From the NCBI GenBank assembly GCA_002943765.1, contig PQWQ01000021.1, positions 868,001 through 932,000 of the forward strand: a stretch of DNA of 64,000 bases, given 5' to 3'. The notes under the pieces are model-generated. The model was not told where the DNA came from. It saw only the letters and a program-made list of their open reading frames with translations, and did not search any database. Shown here one piece after another: positions 1 to 9,850 of the stretch (positions within the stretch are counted from its first letter, which is position 1; each line of letters starts with the position of its first letter). The DNA is from Psoroptes ovis. Taxonomy: Eukaryota > Arthropoda > Arachnida > Sarcoptiformes > Psoroptidae. The position numbers and the translations under genes were made by a program.

Positions 1-1532
1 TATTTCACACGGGAATTTTTTCCGGGAATTTTCCCCAGGATCATTGAATTACCGATTCCCGATGTTCTGAAACTGACATTTTGGACTAAATTGATATTAA
101 TTTACTTTGCCTGACAGAATCAATTTTCAAAGGTGCACATTTTTTATGAATGGCCCTTCGGTGATTGTACCTGGGAAATTTTCCAGAAAAATTCCTGGAA
201 AATTTCAAAAAAAATTTCCAGAAATCAAATTCCCGAAATTCCCGAAAACACGGTGTCTAATGATCATACAGTGTATGTATGATTGAACCTATTCATGTAC
301 CTTTTCCAAAGGTTGACCCCTGTTCAATCATTTGATTAATGACCACATTTTGAGCATGGTGTTTTCGGGAACTTTTCCTTTCGGAAACTTTCTCTGGTAA
401 ACATTTTCAAAGGCTGTGCATCGAAAGGTTATACATTCATTGATTGTAATTGATTGTAACTGACTGACCATTGACTATCGAATTGATTAATTGATTTAAC
501 TTTATTTATGAATGGTCCTTTTAAACGATTTAATTCATTCATTCAATTATCACGCATGATTAATGATCAGTGATGAATTATTTCATATCGATGCATTGAT
601 TCGAATTTCAAAGGTATGAGGTATGTTTGTAAGGCTATACATGTATCAAGGTTATACATGTACATATCTATGAAGGTTATACAGGTACAAAGCTATAAGC
701 TTCAGGCCGATCGGACCACCTTGATGAAAATCCGAATAATCAATCAACCTTCATCTAACAGGCATCATTCTCTTTGGGTATAATCCTCGCTGAGCGCCCC
801 CCGGAGCCGGCACCTTGTAACCTGAGTTGAATTTCATGGCGTTTCCTACCATCAGCCGATGCATAATGGCCGGGGGGACAGCAGCAACAAACTCAGCCAG
901 TTGCCCTCTTATCCCTACCTCTTACCCTTGAAAATAATTCCCCGAAACAGCAAAATCGATTAATCAATCAATTGATTGAAATTCTTACGGGAAAATTTCC
1001 CAAAAAAAATTTTTCCGAATTTCGATAATAATCAGGTATATACCTTTGAAGGTATATACCTCTTGAAATACCTTTGAAAACCTTCAATTTTCTCAAATTT
1101 TCTCATCAATATTCGAGTAATCCAGTGAATACATAATTGAATTTCATTGAATGATGAATTCATTGATTGAAATTAATCAAAAAGATAATTTGATCATAGA
1201 TTGGTCTAAGGCTATAACCTGATTGAAAATAGATCAACGTAGATCTTTGAGTAGGTTACAGAACCTCTGATGTGTTCTGATCGATGTCCAATTTGAAATT
1301 TGATTCCTGTATCATCAAATGATTCCGACTCCAAATTGTCCATATTTCACCACCCTGTCCCCTCTTCCCCGCCCCCCTCCTTGTAAGATATTTTCAAATT
1401 TTCCAATTTTCCAATTCCAATATTGAACACATCAATCATCCATTGGTCCAAAGAATTTTCTTAAGAATTAGTTCGATATGAAATCGTAGAAATTCTTCCC
1501 ATGAAAATTCTTCTGTAAGAAATTTCTCCATT

Positions 1533-1653
1533 ACAGGGTTTAAAGTTTTTATTCAAAGTTTTAAAGTTGATTTTCGTAGTTTTGAATGGAATTTTAATTC
1601 GTAAAATTACGAAATTTAATTTTAAAACTACGAATTAAAACTTTAAACCCTGT
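1533..1653. mobile_element. Palindromic element with CAGGGTTTAAAG ends
   Basis: The stretch begins CAGGGTTTAAAGTTTT and ends with its inverted complement, AAACTTTAAACCCTG. Further inward, imperfect inverted repeats include TTCGTAGTTTT against AAAACTACGAA. TTA precedes it and TAT follows it, which allows a TA target duplication. It looks like a non-autonomous DNA transposon of about 120 bp; the family is not recognised. It is a separate family from the TTAGGTTGTCC elements. Confidence 0.6.
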
Positions 1654-1898
1654 ATTTGATTTTTTATTGATTTTTCATTTCAACTAATTCTTGTCGAATC
1701 ATCATCATCAACATCAATGTAATCATTGACATGTTATTGACTTTCAGTGGACAGCAGCAATCAATTGACAACAATCAAACAACGATGCAATCATCAGAGC
1801 AATCGAACGGACAATCAATGGACCCTTATGAATCTTCGGACAATTCTCGAACAATGGAACAAAGACGATAAATGACAATGGCAGAGACAAGATAAGTA

Positions 1899-1978
1899 TT
1901 GGGTTGTCCCATAAGTTCTTGCCGTTTTTTAAATTCTTTTTCATTTGAAAAACGGCAAAAACTTATGGGACAACCTAA
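1899..1978. mobile_element. TTAGGTTGTCC palindromic MITE 1
   Basis: An 80-bp inverted repeat flanked by TA on both sides. Both arms carry the CCCATAAGTT version (arm type A), and the centre is CGTTTTT...AAAAACG. It resembles a mariner-type internal-deletion element. Confidence 0.8.
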
Positions 1979-2571
1979 TATTTTGAAATTTTCAAATTTT
2001 AATTTTAAATTTCATTTCGACCCCCCGTCACTCCCTGCCCTTTTCAATTTTTCCTTGAAGATGTCATTTGACAATAACAGATACCCTAGACAATCCAAAT
2101 GATAATGATACAGATGTTATGAATGGCTCCTCATTCTTCTTATTGCAAAATACGCCTTTTGTTGAAAGTAATCATGTTTTTGACATGATTTTTAATTTAA
2201 AATTTTTGAGAGGAGAAAAATTTCCCGAAAATTTCTGAGAATCTTTGACAATTCCTGGAAAATTTCCGAAAATCTTCGAAAAATTGACCAAAGTCAACAG
2301 CACTCTGAGTATTTCGGGCACCAAAGGGGTACTTTTCAAGCTTAGAATACCCCTTGAATACCATAAAAAATGCCAGATGAACAAATGAGCAACTGGGGGG
2401 GGGGAGAGAAAGATAAAGGGGTTAAGAGAAGGGGTGAAGAGGAGGAGGGGAAAGAGGGGCTAAAAGAGGAGGAGGGGCAGAATTTTTAATTAAGACATTC
2501 TTCATTTCATTCGATTCGATTCGGTCCGAAATACAAAAAGCTGCAGCCGAAAAACAGATGAACGAAAATTA

Positions 2572-2651
2572 TTAGGTTGTCCCATAAGTTCTTGCCGATT
2601 ATATCGTAGAAAATCATTGGAAAATCGGCAAGAACTTTTCGGACAACCCAA
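2572..2651. mobile_element. TTAGGTTGTCC MITE 2, hybrid arms
   Basis: An 80-bp element flanked by TA. The left arm reads CCCATAAGTT (type A) but the right arm reads AACTTTTCGG (type B). The interior is the ATATCGTAGAAAATCATTG module otherwise found with type B arms. It is a visible recombinant of two subfamilies. Confidence 0.8.
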
Positions 2652-2802
2652 TATTTCAGTATTCAAAGGGTTCAAATTCCTAGTATTTTATTGCATATTT
2701 CAACACATGCACTGACAAAAGTCGGTGACAATTTTCAAATGAAAAATGTGAAATGAATCGAAAACAATTCGTTTCGAATGTTTAACCCTTTTGGACTCTT
2801 GG

Positions 2803-2880
2803 TCCACTCGACCAATGGGAAGCCATTGGTTTCCAATGGCGAAACTGCGGCGCCCTCTCGGCGCCCGCCGAGCTCAAGCA
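2803..2880. repeat. GC-rich palindromic island, copy 1
   Basis: Starts near CCACTCGACC and ends GCCGAGCTCAAG. Inside are CCAATGG/CCATTGG, which pair around a 4-nt loop, and GGCGCC repeats. It shares ends and motifs with the islands at 3201, 37282 and 40011. Confidence 0.55.
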
Positions 2881-2980
2881 CGTTTTCAATTGCTCAATTT
2901 CCATTCAGCCAAAATTAAATTCATTTGTTTCCATTCCATTGGCCAAGAATATATTTGCATATTTGTCTCTATATTTGTAA

Positions 2981-3057
2981 TGAATTGTCCGAAAAGTTTT
3001 GGCGTATAAATCAGTAGAAATGCTTATTGAAAATCGGCCAAAATTTTTCGGACAACC
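2981..3057. mobile_element. TTAGGTTGTCC-type MITE 3, diverged
   Basis: Left arm AATTGTCCGAAAAGTTTTGG and right arm CCAAAATTTTTCGGACAACC make a type B inverted repeat. The outer ends have decayed and no clear TA duplication remains. Confidence 0.65.
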
Positions 3058-3200
3058 GACCAATTAGATTGACTTTTATTATTCAAATTATGTTCGTATG
3101 TGTGCATCATCATCTGCATATTTTAATAATGAAAGGCTTTTATTGCATGTTTATGAATGATCCAATTTGCATTCGGGAGAGAGATGAATTTTGGAGCTCT

Positions 3201-3355
3201 GCACTCGGCAGGCGCCTTTCAGGCACCAAATCTTATTCGTACCTTCAGCTCGACTGGTGCCTGAGAGGCACCACGTTCCGTTGGCTTAGCGTTGAACTTG
3301 ATTATTTGTCGAGTAGAAGGCAGTCGTCGATACGAAAAATGCTCCGAGCGCAAGG
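3201..3355. repeat. GC-rich palindromic island, copy 2
   Basis: Starts ACTCGGCAGGCGCC, followed by CAGGCACC, and ends CCGAGCGCAAGG. The outer CTCGG/CCGAG can pair. An internal GGTGCCTGAGAGGCACC is a strong hairpin. Composition is far more GC-rich than the flanks. Confidence 0.55.
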
Positions 3356-3721
3356 CGCCTGCGCAGAAATGACAAATTTTCAGCTTAAATGAATTTTCAA
3401 AGCATCTTTAATTTTAATTTTAATTTTTTTGAGTCTTTGTCTTCTTTGATTAATTTGCATATTAGCGAATTGGAGACAGAGAAAATCATAAGATTTTTGC
3501 ATACATTGTCTACGGATGATGCACAATGGGGACCGTGCCCTGCCCCGGTGGTCTCTTCCTGGGTTTCTTGGCTCCCCCCAGTTGCTGTATCAGTCAATTT
3601 GGCGGCCATTCATACTTTCCATGATCATCAGCTGATTTTAAATTTACGCAATCATACACGTATAGGTATACACGATGCGTACAGGTAAAGGTATCGGAAT
3701 TACGATGAAAAAGCCACAAAC

Positions 3722-3762
3722 ACGAGGCGCCCTCTGGGAGCCGGTCGAGCGCAAAGCGCTTT
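3722..3762. repeat. GC-rich palindromic island, partial copy
   Basis: The stretch ACGAGGCGCCCTCTGGGAGC...GTCGAGCGCAAAGCGC matches the right-hand part and the GAGCGCAAA end of the family. The left part is not seen. Confidence 0.4.
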
Positions 3763-3991
3763 GATAAAAGAATTGATAACTACCTTGGCAATTGGTTAGA
3801 TACCTCTTAAAAAATAGCTGCGAGCAAAAACACAAATTACGATTTATTTGTTTGTTTACATCTTTACATTGTTTTCTGTGCATCGTTCGCATTAATTTTG
3901 ACCGAATTTGGCTGAATTTTTCCCGTAAAATTTCCGAAATTTCCCCGAAAATTTCCAAGAAACTTTTCCAAGAGGTGTGTACCCTTGCAAC

Positions 3992-4549
3992 ATGAAATAT
4001 TCGCTGTTCAAAACATGCGTAACCCTGGGCGTATTGCTGTGCATGGTGGCTGAGTTAGCCAATGCTGAGAATGGTCCTGTCGATGCGGTGGCCCACCGCA
4101 TCGACACCGGTCACCTGAAGTGTTACCTTCATAATTCATCATGCGAAAGCTGTGTCACGTATAGCCTTGGATGTTATTATTGTGCTGCCGATGGCCTCTG
4201 TTTACCATGGCATGTCGGTTGGGGGCCTACCGCTGGGCACAATTGCAGCGATCATCATTCCGTTTATTGGCGTACATGTCGCCTGTCATCGAGCGTATGG
4301 GTCATGGTTTTGGTCATATTATTCGCAGCGGTCATAGCCATTGTGACCATACTGACCGTTTGGTGTTGCGTTATTGGGCCTTGTTGTCGCCGTTTTCAGC
4401 AGCGGCAAGCGGAACGCTGGGAACGTGCTCGGCAATCGATGACCGCCTATCACCGGCAACGCCAGCTTCACCGAGAACAGCAGCGACATCATTTACGGGC
4501 AAAATATGGCCTTTCACCCGGGGCCACTTCGCAGTATAAGCGTTTTTAA
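3992..4549 (+). CDS. PTTG1IP: PTTG1IP-like single-pass membrane protein with PSI domain
   Basis: This 185-aa protein resembles pituitary tumor-transforming gene 1 binding factor, a small type I membrane glycoprotein. Start: the ATG at 3992 opens directly into a signal peptide (residues 1-25, hydrophobic core, ending ELANA), so the in-frame GTG upstream is not used. Residues 44-96 form a cysteine-rich PSI-like module (Cys at 44, 51, 54, 61, 64, 70, 85, 96) with N-glycosylation sites NSS and NCS. Residues 101-127 are one transmembrane helix, followed by CCVIGPCC and a basic coiled-coil-like tail rich in Arg and Gln. The tail ends RAKYGLSPGATSQYKRF, like the tyrosine-containing tail of the family. 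Human PTTG1IP is about 180 aa, so this copy looks full length. It appears intronless. The exact cellular role cannot be read from sequence; in mammals the protein binds securin. Confidence 0.85.
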   Translation: MKYSLFKTCVTLGVLLCMVAELANAENGPVDAVAHRIDTGHLKCYLHNSSCESCVTYSLGCYYCAADGLCLPWHVGWGPTAGHNCSDHHSVYWRTCRLSSSVWVMVLVILFAAVIAIVTILTVWCCVIGPCCRRFQQRQAERWERARQSMTAYHRQRQLHREQQRHHLRAKYGLSPGATSQYKRF

Positions 4550-4579
4550 CCCATTCGTATTATTCCTGGTGATTTCGGA

Positions 4580-4608
4580 CTTGCGCCGCCAGGTGGCGCG
4601 CAAGTAGC
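4580..4608. repeat. GC-rich hairpin in the PTTG1IP-like 3' UTR
   Basis: CTTGCGCCGCCA faces GGTGGCGCGCAAG, an imperfect stem with one bulge, 31 bp after the stop codon. It resembles the GC-rich island family in composition only. Confidence 0.45.
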
Positions 4609-4673
4609 TTGCATAGCCTTTGATACTGACAAAATTTCTGTGAATTTTTTTTTCCTTATTTACTTTTCTCACC

Positions 4674-4679
4674 AATAAA
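4674..4679 (+). terminator. Poly(A) signal, PTTG1IP-like gene
   Basis: AATAAA lies 125 nt after the stop codon and just before the serine protease gene begins at 4762. Confidence 0.65.
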
Positions 4680-4761
4680 ACACGTGCAATTTATTCCCTC
4701 GAATTTGAAAAAATGCCACAAATCACCAAAAACACGCGTTTCATAACCCTTTGAATACGTG

Positions 4762-5745
4762 ATGAATTTTGTTCGATTTCGAGTGATTTCATCGATCCTT
4801 GTGGCGCTCAATTCGTTGCGACCAACCCGAGCGACCATCGATTGGAGCTTCGCTGACTCGATGGTGGCCATACTGAGGTCCTCAGGCGCATCAGATGCCC
4901 CGAAACTCAAAGTCCATTGTTCAGGTATCATACTGAATCGGGTACAAATATTGACGGCAGCCCATTGTTTGTACGTACATCGTGAAGCACCCCCTAAATC
5001 TTTTTGATTTCTAATTTTGATTAACCTTCAAACCTTCAGGTATGGCCAGTCATTGGATGATTTGATCATTTGGTTCAATCATGACCGGGATGGCCACAAT
5101 CAGTCATCGGAATCATCGACGAACATCGAAGATCATTTGCGTGGAATCGAATCGATTAAGGTTCATCAAGGCTATCGACCGATGCGCAACGGGCTCACAC
5201 CGCATGATATTGCGGTTGTTACCTTGTCGAAATCGCTGAAAACTGACCATGCGTTGATCGATTCGGTCGCTGGTCGCTTGAAATCGATCAATCGTAGCGA
5301 TTGTTTCGTTCTAGGTTATGGCCCTTTGAATAAATTCCGCCGAAATGGTCCGCAACTGAAGCAACTACCCTTGCCGCTGATCGATCCGAAGACATGTCGT
5401 TCGTTGACCAAATGGAGGTTCGATGACCGCAGTCAGTTATGCGGTGGGTACCTTAGTGGTCCTAGGTTCCGGCCGCGACCGAAGATTGCCTCGAGCGGCG
5501 ACTCCGGTGGGGCGCTGCTGTGCAGCAGCCGCCGTATAACAACAAAAATCCATAAGTCACCAAAGGGTCATAACCCTTATCGATTAATCGGATTAATCAC
5601 TGGCTGTAAACGTCCCCGATATCATCGATACCATTCGGTTTATTTGAATTATTTTCTTCGTATCGATCGCCACATCGAATGGTTACATGACCTTTTAGTG
5701 CCCAAAGGGTTAGTACCTTATGAAGTGCCTAAAGGGTTAGTGTAG
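4762..5745 (+). CDS. S1-family (chymotrypsin-fold) serine protease, secreted
   Basis: Two exons, 4762-4970 and 5040-5745, joined by a 69-bp GT-AG intron (donor GTACGT). The phases fit, giving LTAAHCLYG across the junction and a 304-aa protein. The first ~23 residues look like a signal peptide. The catalytic triad is complete: His68 in TAAHC, Asp126 in HDIAVV, Ser225 in GDSGG. Cys52 and Cys69 match the Cys42-Cys58 pair, and Cys189 and Cys204 the 168-182 pair. Two things are odd. There is no R/K-IVGG activation site; the expected region reads RATIDWSFADSMVAI. And the residues before the active serine read KIASSGDSGG, so the usual Cys191 and the trypsin Asp189 are absent while the Cys220 equivalent (ITGC) remains. 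Substrate specificity is therefore unknown. The C-terminal VPKGLVPYEVPKGLV is a short duplicated tail. It follows the PTTG1IP-like gene in the same direction. Confidence 0.85.
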
Positions 5746-6039
5746 TAAACCTTGACACAGATACCAAGACAAAGACCAGCCGCTTGACCACCTCATGAGC
5801 TGACCCCACCACCCGACATCATTCAGCCTACAACCAGACACCATCCTAAGGCCATGGCCCCTGCAGGTGTCTTATGGCCTTCGAATCATTCATCGATCAT
5901 CATTCTTTGTTCACCACCCTCATAAAACATCTTTCGCAAATATTTGTTTTGTGGGTGGTCCACCTTATTCATACATTGTCTATGAATGTTTCCTGTTTTA
6001 CGTTTGTTTGTTTGAACCTTCAAAAAAAAAACATAACCC

Positions 6040-6045
6040 AATAAA
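6040..6045 (+). terminator. Poly(A) signal, serine protease gene
   Basis: AATAAA lies 295 nt downstream of the protease stop codon and is the first clear match after it. Confidence 0.5.
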
Positions 6046-6410
6046 CATAACCTTTGACCTTACCTTTTACATCTGTCGATATGCGTGTGTGTGGTCATCG
6101 ATTCGGAATGATTGATTTTCGAATACTTTACACATCAATATTGAGCACATTGCGCGGCAAGTCTCAAGTCTGAAAATGACCATATTTGTCCATTCAAAAA
6201 TTACGTAATTAACCTTCGATATTATTAACCTTCAATATATTTTTTACCTCCAATATTTAACCTCCATTAACCTACATTAATTTATTTTTTTTCTCAGAAA
6301 AAAAATAAATTAATTAAAAGAGTCATACGTACATGACGTATTCAACTATTTCGATCCATCAATCAAAAATGATCTAAAACAAATGTGAATCAAATTCATG
6401 GCAGCTGACC

Positions 6411-6431
6411 AATGGCCAACGGCCATTGGCC
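6411..6431. repeat. Short perfect hairpin
   Basis: CCAATGGCC pairs with GGCCATTGG around a 3-nt loop. The same CCAATGG/CCATTGG pair is used inside the GC-rich islands. Confidence 0.5.
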
Positions 6432-6684
6432 ATTATTCATTTGTAATTAATTATTTTCTTAATTAATTTTAACTCCGTAAAGAGATAATGATTAATAATT
6501 AATTCATTTTAAGATGATAACAGTGTTTATGAATGATGCAAAAAACAAATATGGCTTCCAGCCACAACACAGTTACAGTAACAAAAAAAAAAATTACGTC
6601 ATTTGTGAAATTTTTTTTTCCAGATTACTTCATATGTGAATTTGCTCTACATTCGACATTTTTGTTTGTTTGTTGTTGTTTGTA

Positions 6685-6765
6685 TTAGGTTGTCCGATAA
6701 TTTCTTGCCGATTTTCTCTTAAATTCTCTACGATATAATCGGCAAAAACTTTTAGGACAACCTAA
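6685..6765. mobile_element. TTAGGTTGTCC MITE 4
   Basis: Flanked by TA on both sides. The left arm CCGATAATTTCTTGCCGAT pairs imperfectly with the right arm ATCGGCAAAAACTTTTAGG. The interior is the CTACGATATAATCGG module. Confidence 0.78.
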
Positions 6766-7911
6766 TACAATTACTTTTACTTCAAGGTATAAACCTCATC
6801 GGATTTCATGACTTTAATTACTTTCATTTACCTGTCATTTCTCACATTCAAGTATGCAGGTACATACAGGTCTATACCTTGTCACGCAGTGTCTTTTAGT
6901 CTTCCAAGTGAATGGATCAATTACTTAGCCTCTCAAAAGTGAAGGTCATCATCCTCATCATTGATTGCTGACTATGTCGATGAATGGCCCCTGAGAGAAT
7001 AGATAATTATCTGTTTCATACGTTGGATGTGTTACTATTCACGTGAACACCTACGTGCAAACCTTGCCGCGCAGTTTGTGCAAGTTTTCTAGGTCTAGGC
7101 CTGTGAAAGGCCTGTGCATCTTTGCCTCGCGGCTATTTTATTCTAAAATTCAGTTGTTATTTTCTAAGGTTCAGGCCCTCATAATACTAGTAATTAGCCA
7201 GATGATATGAGGGTCATTGAAGACTATGACCTTGTACTTTTCGTTGCTAAATTAATATTCTCACGTAAAATAATAAAAATGAAAATCATCATCATCATCA
7301 AAGGTCATAGGTCATTTCGAACGGAATGAAATGATGACCTGAAACTTTGAAGAATTTCCACCCTACTTTCAAAGGTTTGAAGGTTAATCATTATTATTAC
7401 CTGTGCCTATCATTAACCTCCATGAAAATTTCAAGACCTATTTCCACCTTCTACGCTTTGGTTCATACAATTTCGGATCAATTACACCTTATCATAGAGC
7501 GCTAATTAACCTTCAAACCTTTGAATTTTTCAAAAAAAAAAAAATTTCCCCCTCCTCCTCCTCCTCTAAAAAATTCCTAACCTTCAAGCTATATTCCAAG
7601 TTCAGGGTAAGGATGGAGAAGGGGGGAAAAATGAGGCCAAAAAAAAAGGGAAAATTGCCCGAAAACAAACAAAAAAATTCCCGAAAAATTTCTCAAAAAA
7701 AATTCACAAATGTCGTTATCGGGCATCATCATCATCATCATTCACCTTTGGCTTCATTTGAAAACTTTGTTTCATTTTTACGATTCATCCATTTGGCAAC
7801 AATAACCAATTCCAAAAAATTCCAAATTAATTTCCTGTTCATTGAAAAGAATTTGTTTGTTTGTTGTTGTTTATCATGCTGCTAGAAGTAAGGAATGTTC
7901 ATAAAATTCAC

Positions 7912-8258
7912 AGCTGTTTGAAATGCTGCTAGCAGTTTGTTGGCGCAGCACAGCTCACAGTTGAAAGTTTCATTTTTTTCAACTTTTAATCAATGAACAA
8001 CAATCAAATTAGTGAATGAAGAAAAACTTTTTTCACTCTTTCACTGTGGTATGTGCTGCTAGCAGAAAAATTTGAAAAAAAACTTTCAATCGACCGTTAT
8101 AACTGTCACAACGGTTTTTTACGTGATTTAAATTTTGTCTTCGAAGTGCTCAGCCCGAGTGTGACTCGGGCTAGTTTATATTGCAAACAACCAAATCGAA
8201 TTTTTTGATGACAGCTTCAATGACAGTTTTTAAAATATTTGCCGACTGCTAGCAGGGT
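7912..8258. repeat. CTGCTAGCAG / CCCGAG hairpin repeat region
   Basis: CTGCTAGCAG, itself a 10-bp palindrome, occurs three times in 330 bp. Between the second and third, AGCCCGAG...CTCGGGCT forms a stem. The segment AACTGTCACAACGG ... GCTCAGCCCGAG ... CCGACTG recurs, diverged, at 20385-20525 and 23045-23205, which defines a dispersed family of about 170 bp. Confidence 0.5.
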
Positions 8259-9689
8259 GCTTGCCATTCAAAGGCTATACATCTCATTCAATGAAAAAAC
8301 TTATTGTGAAAAAACTGAAACAAATTAAACCTTTACAAAAGGCTAAGCTAAGTAATCAGCCAAAGAAGACGACCAAGAAGATAAACACAGAGTCAAAGTT
8401 ATCAATGTGACGGCAATTGTTACTGTAAGGTTGAATGGCCCCTCTTCTTTGTAGCTTTGTTACACTTGAAATATATATTTCGTTTATGAGGTGGCCAATA
8501 GATGTTCACGCGTACATGTACACAGGTCTATTACACAGACAAAATAGACAAAGTCTAAGACATCTATATGATCACCGCTTTCAGTGGCTTCAGAGCATCT
8601 CCAACCATCATGGTCATAGATGGTCATAGCATCCGCCGAGACCACTACCACCTTGATCATCGCCACTGCCACCTTTACCACTACCACCACCACCATCACC
8701 GACCACTGACAGTCAAACATCTTCTTAATCATTGATCGTCGTCCATCGTCAAAGGTTGGTGCCTTGAAGACGAAGTGTATTTCATTCGTGTTTTCACTGC
8801 TAATCGAAAGCAGTATTTCGAAATGATTTTCGCCGAAATTTTCTTCAACTTTGATTTCGAAAAACATTATCAAAACTCAAAGGTCTTAGCCTGTTAAATA
8901 TTTTTTCGTATCCAGTGATTAGTGTACCACGATTTACTCAAAAGGTAAGTCCAGTGATTCGACCCTTCATAAGGTCCCCCCTGCTGTTGTCATTTATCTG
9001 CGTAGTAGTAGGGTATCATCATCATTATCATCTGTCTCTGTGTGTATGGACAAGTGTTTCGGTGTCCATCAATGATTATCAGTGAATACATCAAAAACGA
9101 CCATCATCTATTGACCATCTGCCGTTTGTTCATTCATTGTGGCCATGACCAATGAAATGTGGTTATCAGCTCAGTTTTCTCAAGCCAAACACCTCTTCGA
9201 ACGATGATTCGATTCCCGCCAAATTTGAACCAATCGAACCTTTGAATACCCTTCATAGACCTTTGAATACCAGTCATATACTTTAAATAGGCCTTCCATG
9301 GGCCTTATTACCTCGTAGAATAGTCTTATATTAATACATTTACTTAATCTTTAAGACATTCGAATTTCAAGATTTTGCTACATTTAAGAATTTCGTAAAA
9401 TGATCGATGAGTATTTCCGATTGGTCAAAGTATTAATGAAAATTCATTGAACCAAATCCTCCTTCGAACCCTAAATGGTACCCGAAATTGACAAAGACAC
9501 GCAAATCGTCTAATGGTGGTGGTGGTACCTTAGTGATATGAATTATCATCCCTGCCATCATCATCATCGCCATCATCATAAATCATATCGAACCATACGA
9601 GGTTATAACCTGAGAAAGAAAACAGCCATAATTTAATCAGTCACGCAAGGTCTATACATTGATTCTTGGATCATTTGATAGCCGAAGAA

Positions 9690-9850
9690 CCCTGTGCTCG
9701 AGTCCTGGAGACTTCTCGGGGGTCCAGGCAGGGCCTGGCACCTTTACACGACCATCGGGCGCCGGCAGGGACCAGGACAGGGCCAGAGAGGATGGCAGAT
9801 AAGACCCTCACAGACCCCCGGCAGGGCCGAGACCCCGTCCCATTTTTCAA
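9690..9850. repeat. Isolated GC-rich island with GGCAGGG units
   Basis: About 160 bp of GC-rich DNA in AT-rich surroundings. GGCAGGGCC, GGCAGGGACC, GACAGGGCC and GGCAGGGCC recur at irregular spacing. Both strands are open for about 64 codons, but the composition suggests a repeat rather than a gene. Confidence 0.4.

Larger units (their letters stand above)
1..3991. other. Upstream intergenic region, repeat-rich, no gene seen
   Basis: No coding potential was recognised on either strand. The stretch holds degenerate GGGAAATTTCC tracts (1-60, 165-240, 360-410, 2215-2290, 3905-3975), tandem AAGGTTATAC-type units (about 625-690), a palindromic element (1533-1653), three TTAGGTTGTCC mini-transposons, a purine-rich stretch at 2395-2480, and three GC-rich palindromic islands at 2803-2880, 3201-3355 and 3722-3762. 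Short open frames here are low-complexity or lie in repeats. Confidence 0.7.

Noticed and set aside
2655..2680. GGGTTCAAATTCC, resembling a tRNA B-box
   Set aside because: No A-box, anticodon stem or acceptor stem was found upstream; the preceding DNA is a MITE.
8484..8873. 129-codon open frame on - near 8.5-8.9 kb
   Set aside because: It consists largely of Val runs from a CAC/ACC repeat, with no recognisable domain or splice partner.
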